Of a stretch of 64,000 nucleotides of DNA, positions 62,951-64,000 are shown piece after piece; the stretch's first letter is position 1; each line of letters begins with the position of its first letter. Source of the DNA: Agelas oroides (taxonomy: Eukaryota > Porifera > Demospongiae > Agelasida > Agelasidae); contig OX422184.1 of NCBI GenBank assembly GCA_949130485.1, forward strand, positions 10,237,996-10,301,995, in the 5' to 3' direction. The position numbers and the translations under genes were made by a program. The notes below the pieces were generated by a model. It was not told the origin of the DNA, searched no databases, and saw nothing but the letters and a program-made list of their open reading frames with translations.

Positions 62951-63022
62951 ATCCTCGCTCCCAGGCTCTGCTCTCCCTGCGCATATGGAAAAAATCGAAA
63001 GGAAAGGGGAGAGCCTGGTAAA
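62951..63022. mobile_element. TAGCCTCGTT-type short hairpin, diverged
   Basis: TATCCTCGCTCCCAGGCTCT and the inverted GAGAGCCTGG at 63011-63020, with inner CTCTCCC / GGGGAGAG pairing. The extreme right end is lost. Confidence 0.55.
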
Positions 63023-63542
63023 ATTTATCATGTGAGAAACGTCATAGGTAGAGAGAACTTAATTACAAGTGGGTGAACGAATGAACTCTCACAGGATACT
63101 CAAAATTCTTCTCAATCCCAACATCAAAAGGAGAAGGGTTTGCCACAAGCGACCAATTAACGTCTCTGTGTTGTCGACACTTGTACTTGACTCGAATTCA
63201 TTGCAAGCACCGCACCAATGCACTGTGTCAGCGAGTTTTGGCTTTTGTTACAGGTACACATTTAAAGGCATATGTGACGTTTGTGTTGTGCTTGTTTGCT
63301 CAATGATGTTTTTTTTTTTTTACAAAATTACCAATGTGAGATGCAATGTTTCCATGTAGTCGGTTACCTAGACAATTTTACTTTACAGTTTTGGCTAATT
63401 TCCCAAGCCTTTTTTGCCCCTAATTTCATATTGTTTGACAGTTGAGAAATTAGCTTTTCGTGATTGTATTTATATGGCACAAGTGCTAAGTCCTCCCTCA
63501 CCTGTCCAGTTAAAAGTCTACCAGCTAGCTGTTGATGTCAAC

Positions 63543-63770
63543 TCAGTTGCTGATGCTGTTACAGTTCCTGCTCTTTGTCTTCAAAGCATATGGCAAAAGG
63601 CTGAAGAGTTGATCAATTCCTCGGGTAGCATGTAAACTTTTGTTCAACTCTGCCACAGCTACGTGTGAACAAATGCCAAGTGACTTGAAATTAGCACACT
63701 CAGAATCACATTTATATCGCCCACTTTTGCAAGGTAAAACCAGCTTCCACACGTATTGATCGTTCGTCAT
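63543..63770 (-). pseudogene. SWIM zinc-finger-like transposon fragment
   Basis: The minus strand reads QYVWKLVLPCKSGRYKCDSE, CANFKSLGICSHVAVAELNK. Cys...Cys...Cys-Ser-His in FKSxGICSH resembles SWIM zinc fingers, which sit at the C-terminus of Mutator-like and related transposases; here the first pair is CxxxC, not the classical CxC. Only about 75 residues. The plus-strand frame over the same bases has no motif. Confidence 0.4.
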
Positions 63771-64000
63771 GTGCTAGTGCCATAGTGACTTCAACAGCGC
63801 CATCCTATACAGTATCAGTAACTCAAACAGACACCAGTGGATCATCAGTGAACTGTGCCTTCAGCATGTACATGGTGTCATCGCAGACTATGTAGGCATA
63901 GATTATGTCTGGGGAACACACACCAGCTAGCCAGTCGGATATTAATCACTAGCGGATTGCATCCACCCTGACTAGCAGAAAGTGCCCAGATTCATTAATT
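63771..64000. other. No gene recognised
   Basis: End of window; no feature supported. Confidence 0.3.

Overview
This is animal nuclear DNA made up almost entirely of transposable-element sequence in different states of decay. I see no tRNA, rRNA or CRISPR feature and no intact multi-exon housekeeping gene. The mix is typical of an early-branching marine invertebrate: Ty3/gypsy, DIRS-type, Penelope-like and R2-like retroelements, Helitron, piggyBac, Crypton-derived tyrosine recombinases, PIF/Harbinger-type DDE transposases, and many inverted-repeat elements beginning TAGCCTCGTTCCCAGG. A demosponge is my best guess, with low confidence and no marker gene.

Layout. 1-12.3 kb: a duplicated 209 bp repeat, a 36 bp minisatellite, foldback repeats, MITE copies and decayed ORFs. 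12.3-18.3 kb: a young Ty3/gypsy element (identical 204 bp LTRs, 5 bp target duplication, one in-frame stop between RNase H and integrase) inserted into an older repeat whose empty site survives at 48.9 kb. 20.4-23.6 kb: a minus-strand Helitron with frameshifts and deletions. 24.1-27.1 kb: a DIRS-type element (Gag-like and RT fragments). 27.6-28.4 kb: the C-terminal half of a piggyBac transposase. 28.6-31.0 kb: an element with arms of about 420 bp. 31.8-35.1 kb: a pseudogene carrying a micro-inversion, a DDE_4 transposase tail and an R2-like LINE tail. 36.5-36.8 kb: a near-perfect 112 bp inverted repeat with hammerhead-ribozyme cores. 38.3-39.8 kb and 48.1-50.7 kb: two Crypton-like recombinase pseudogenes, the second split by a 1.6 kb repeat. 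41-47.8 kb: integrase-core, transposase-like and chromo-barrel-like pseudogenes. 51-54.8 kb: two piggyBac-type MITEs and one 9-bp-TSD MITE, two of which split reading frames cleanly. 55.6-60.5 kb: more transposase debris, a tyrosine recombinase, and an unusual unit in which inverted arms of about 175 bp enclose a DDE transposase gene and a convergent HIRAN-like gene.

Three observations stand out. (1) The DDE plus HIRAN unit at 58.1-60.1 kb looks like a two-gene DNA transposon that I do not recognise. (2) Several old coding relics contain short segments inverted in place (about 22.27-22.67, 32.31-32.50 and 55.93-56.10 kb, plus one MITE at about 4.1 kb), with tiny inverted repeats at junctions. 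This fits replication template switching. (3) Hammerhead-ribozyme cores occur at 36.6-36.7 and 42.77 kb, in a window that also holds Penelope-like protein fragments. Family assignments rest on remembered protein motifs, not on database searches.
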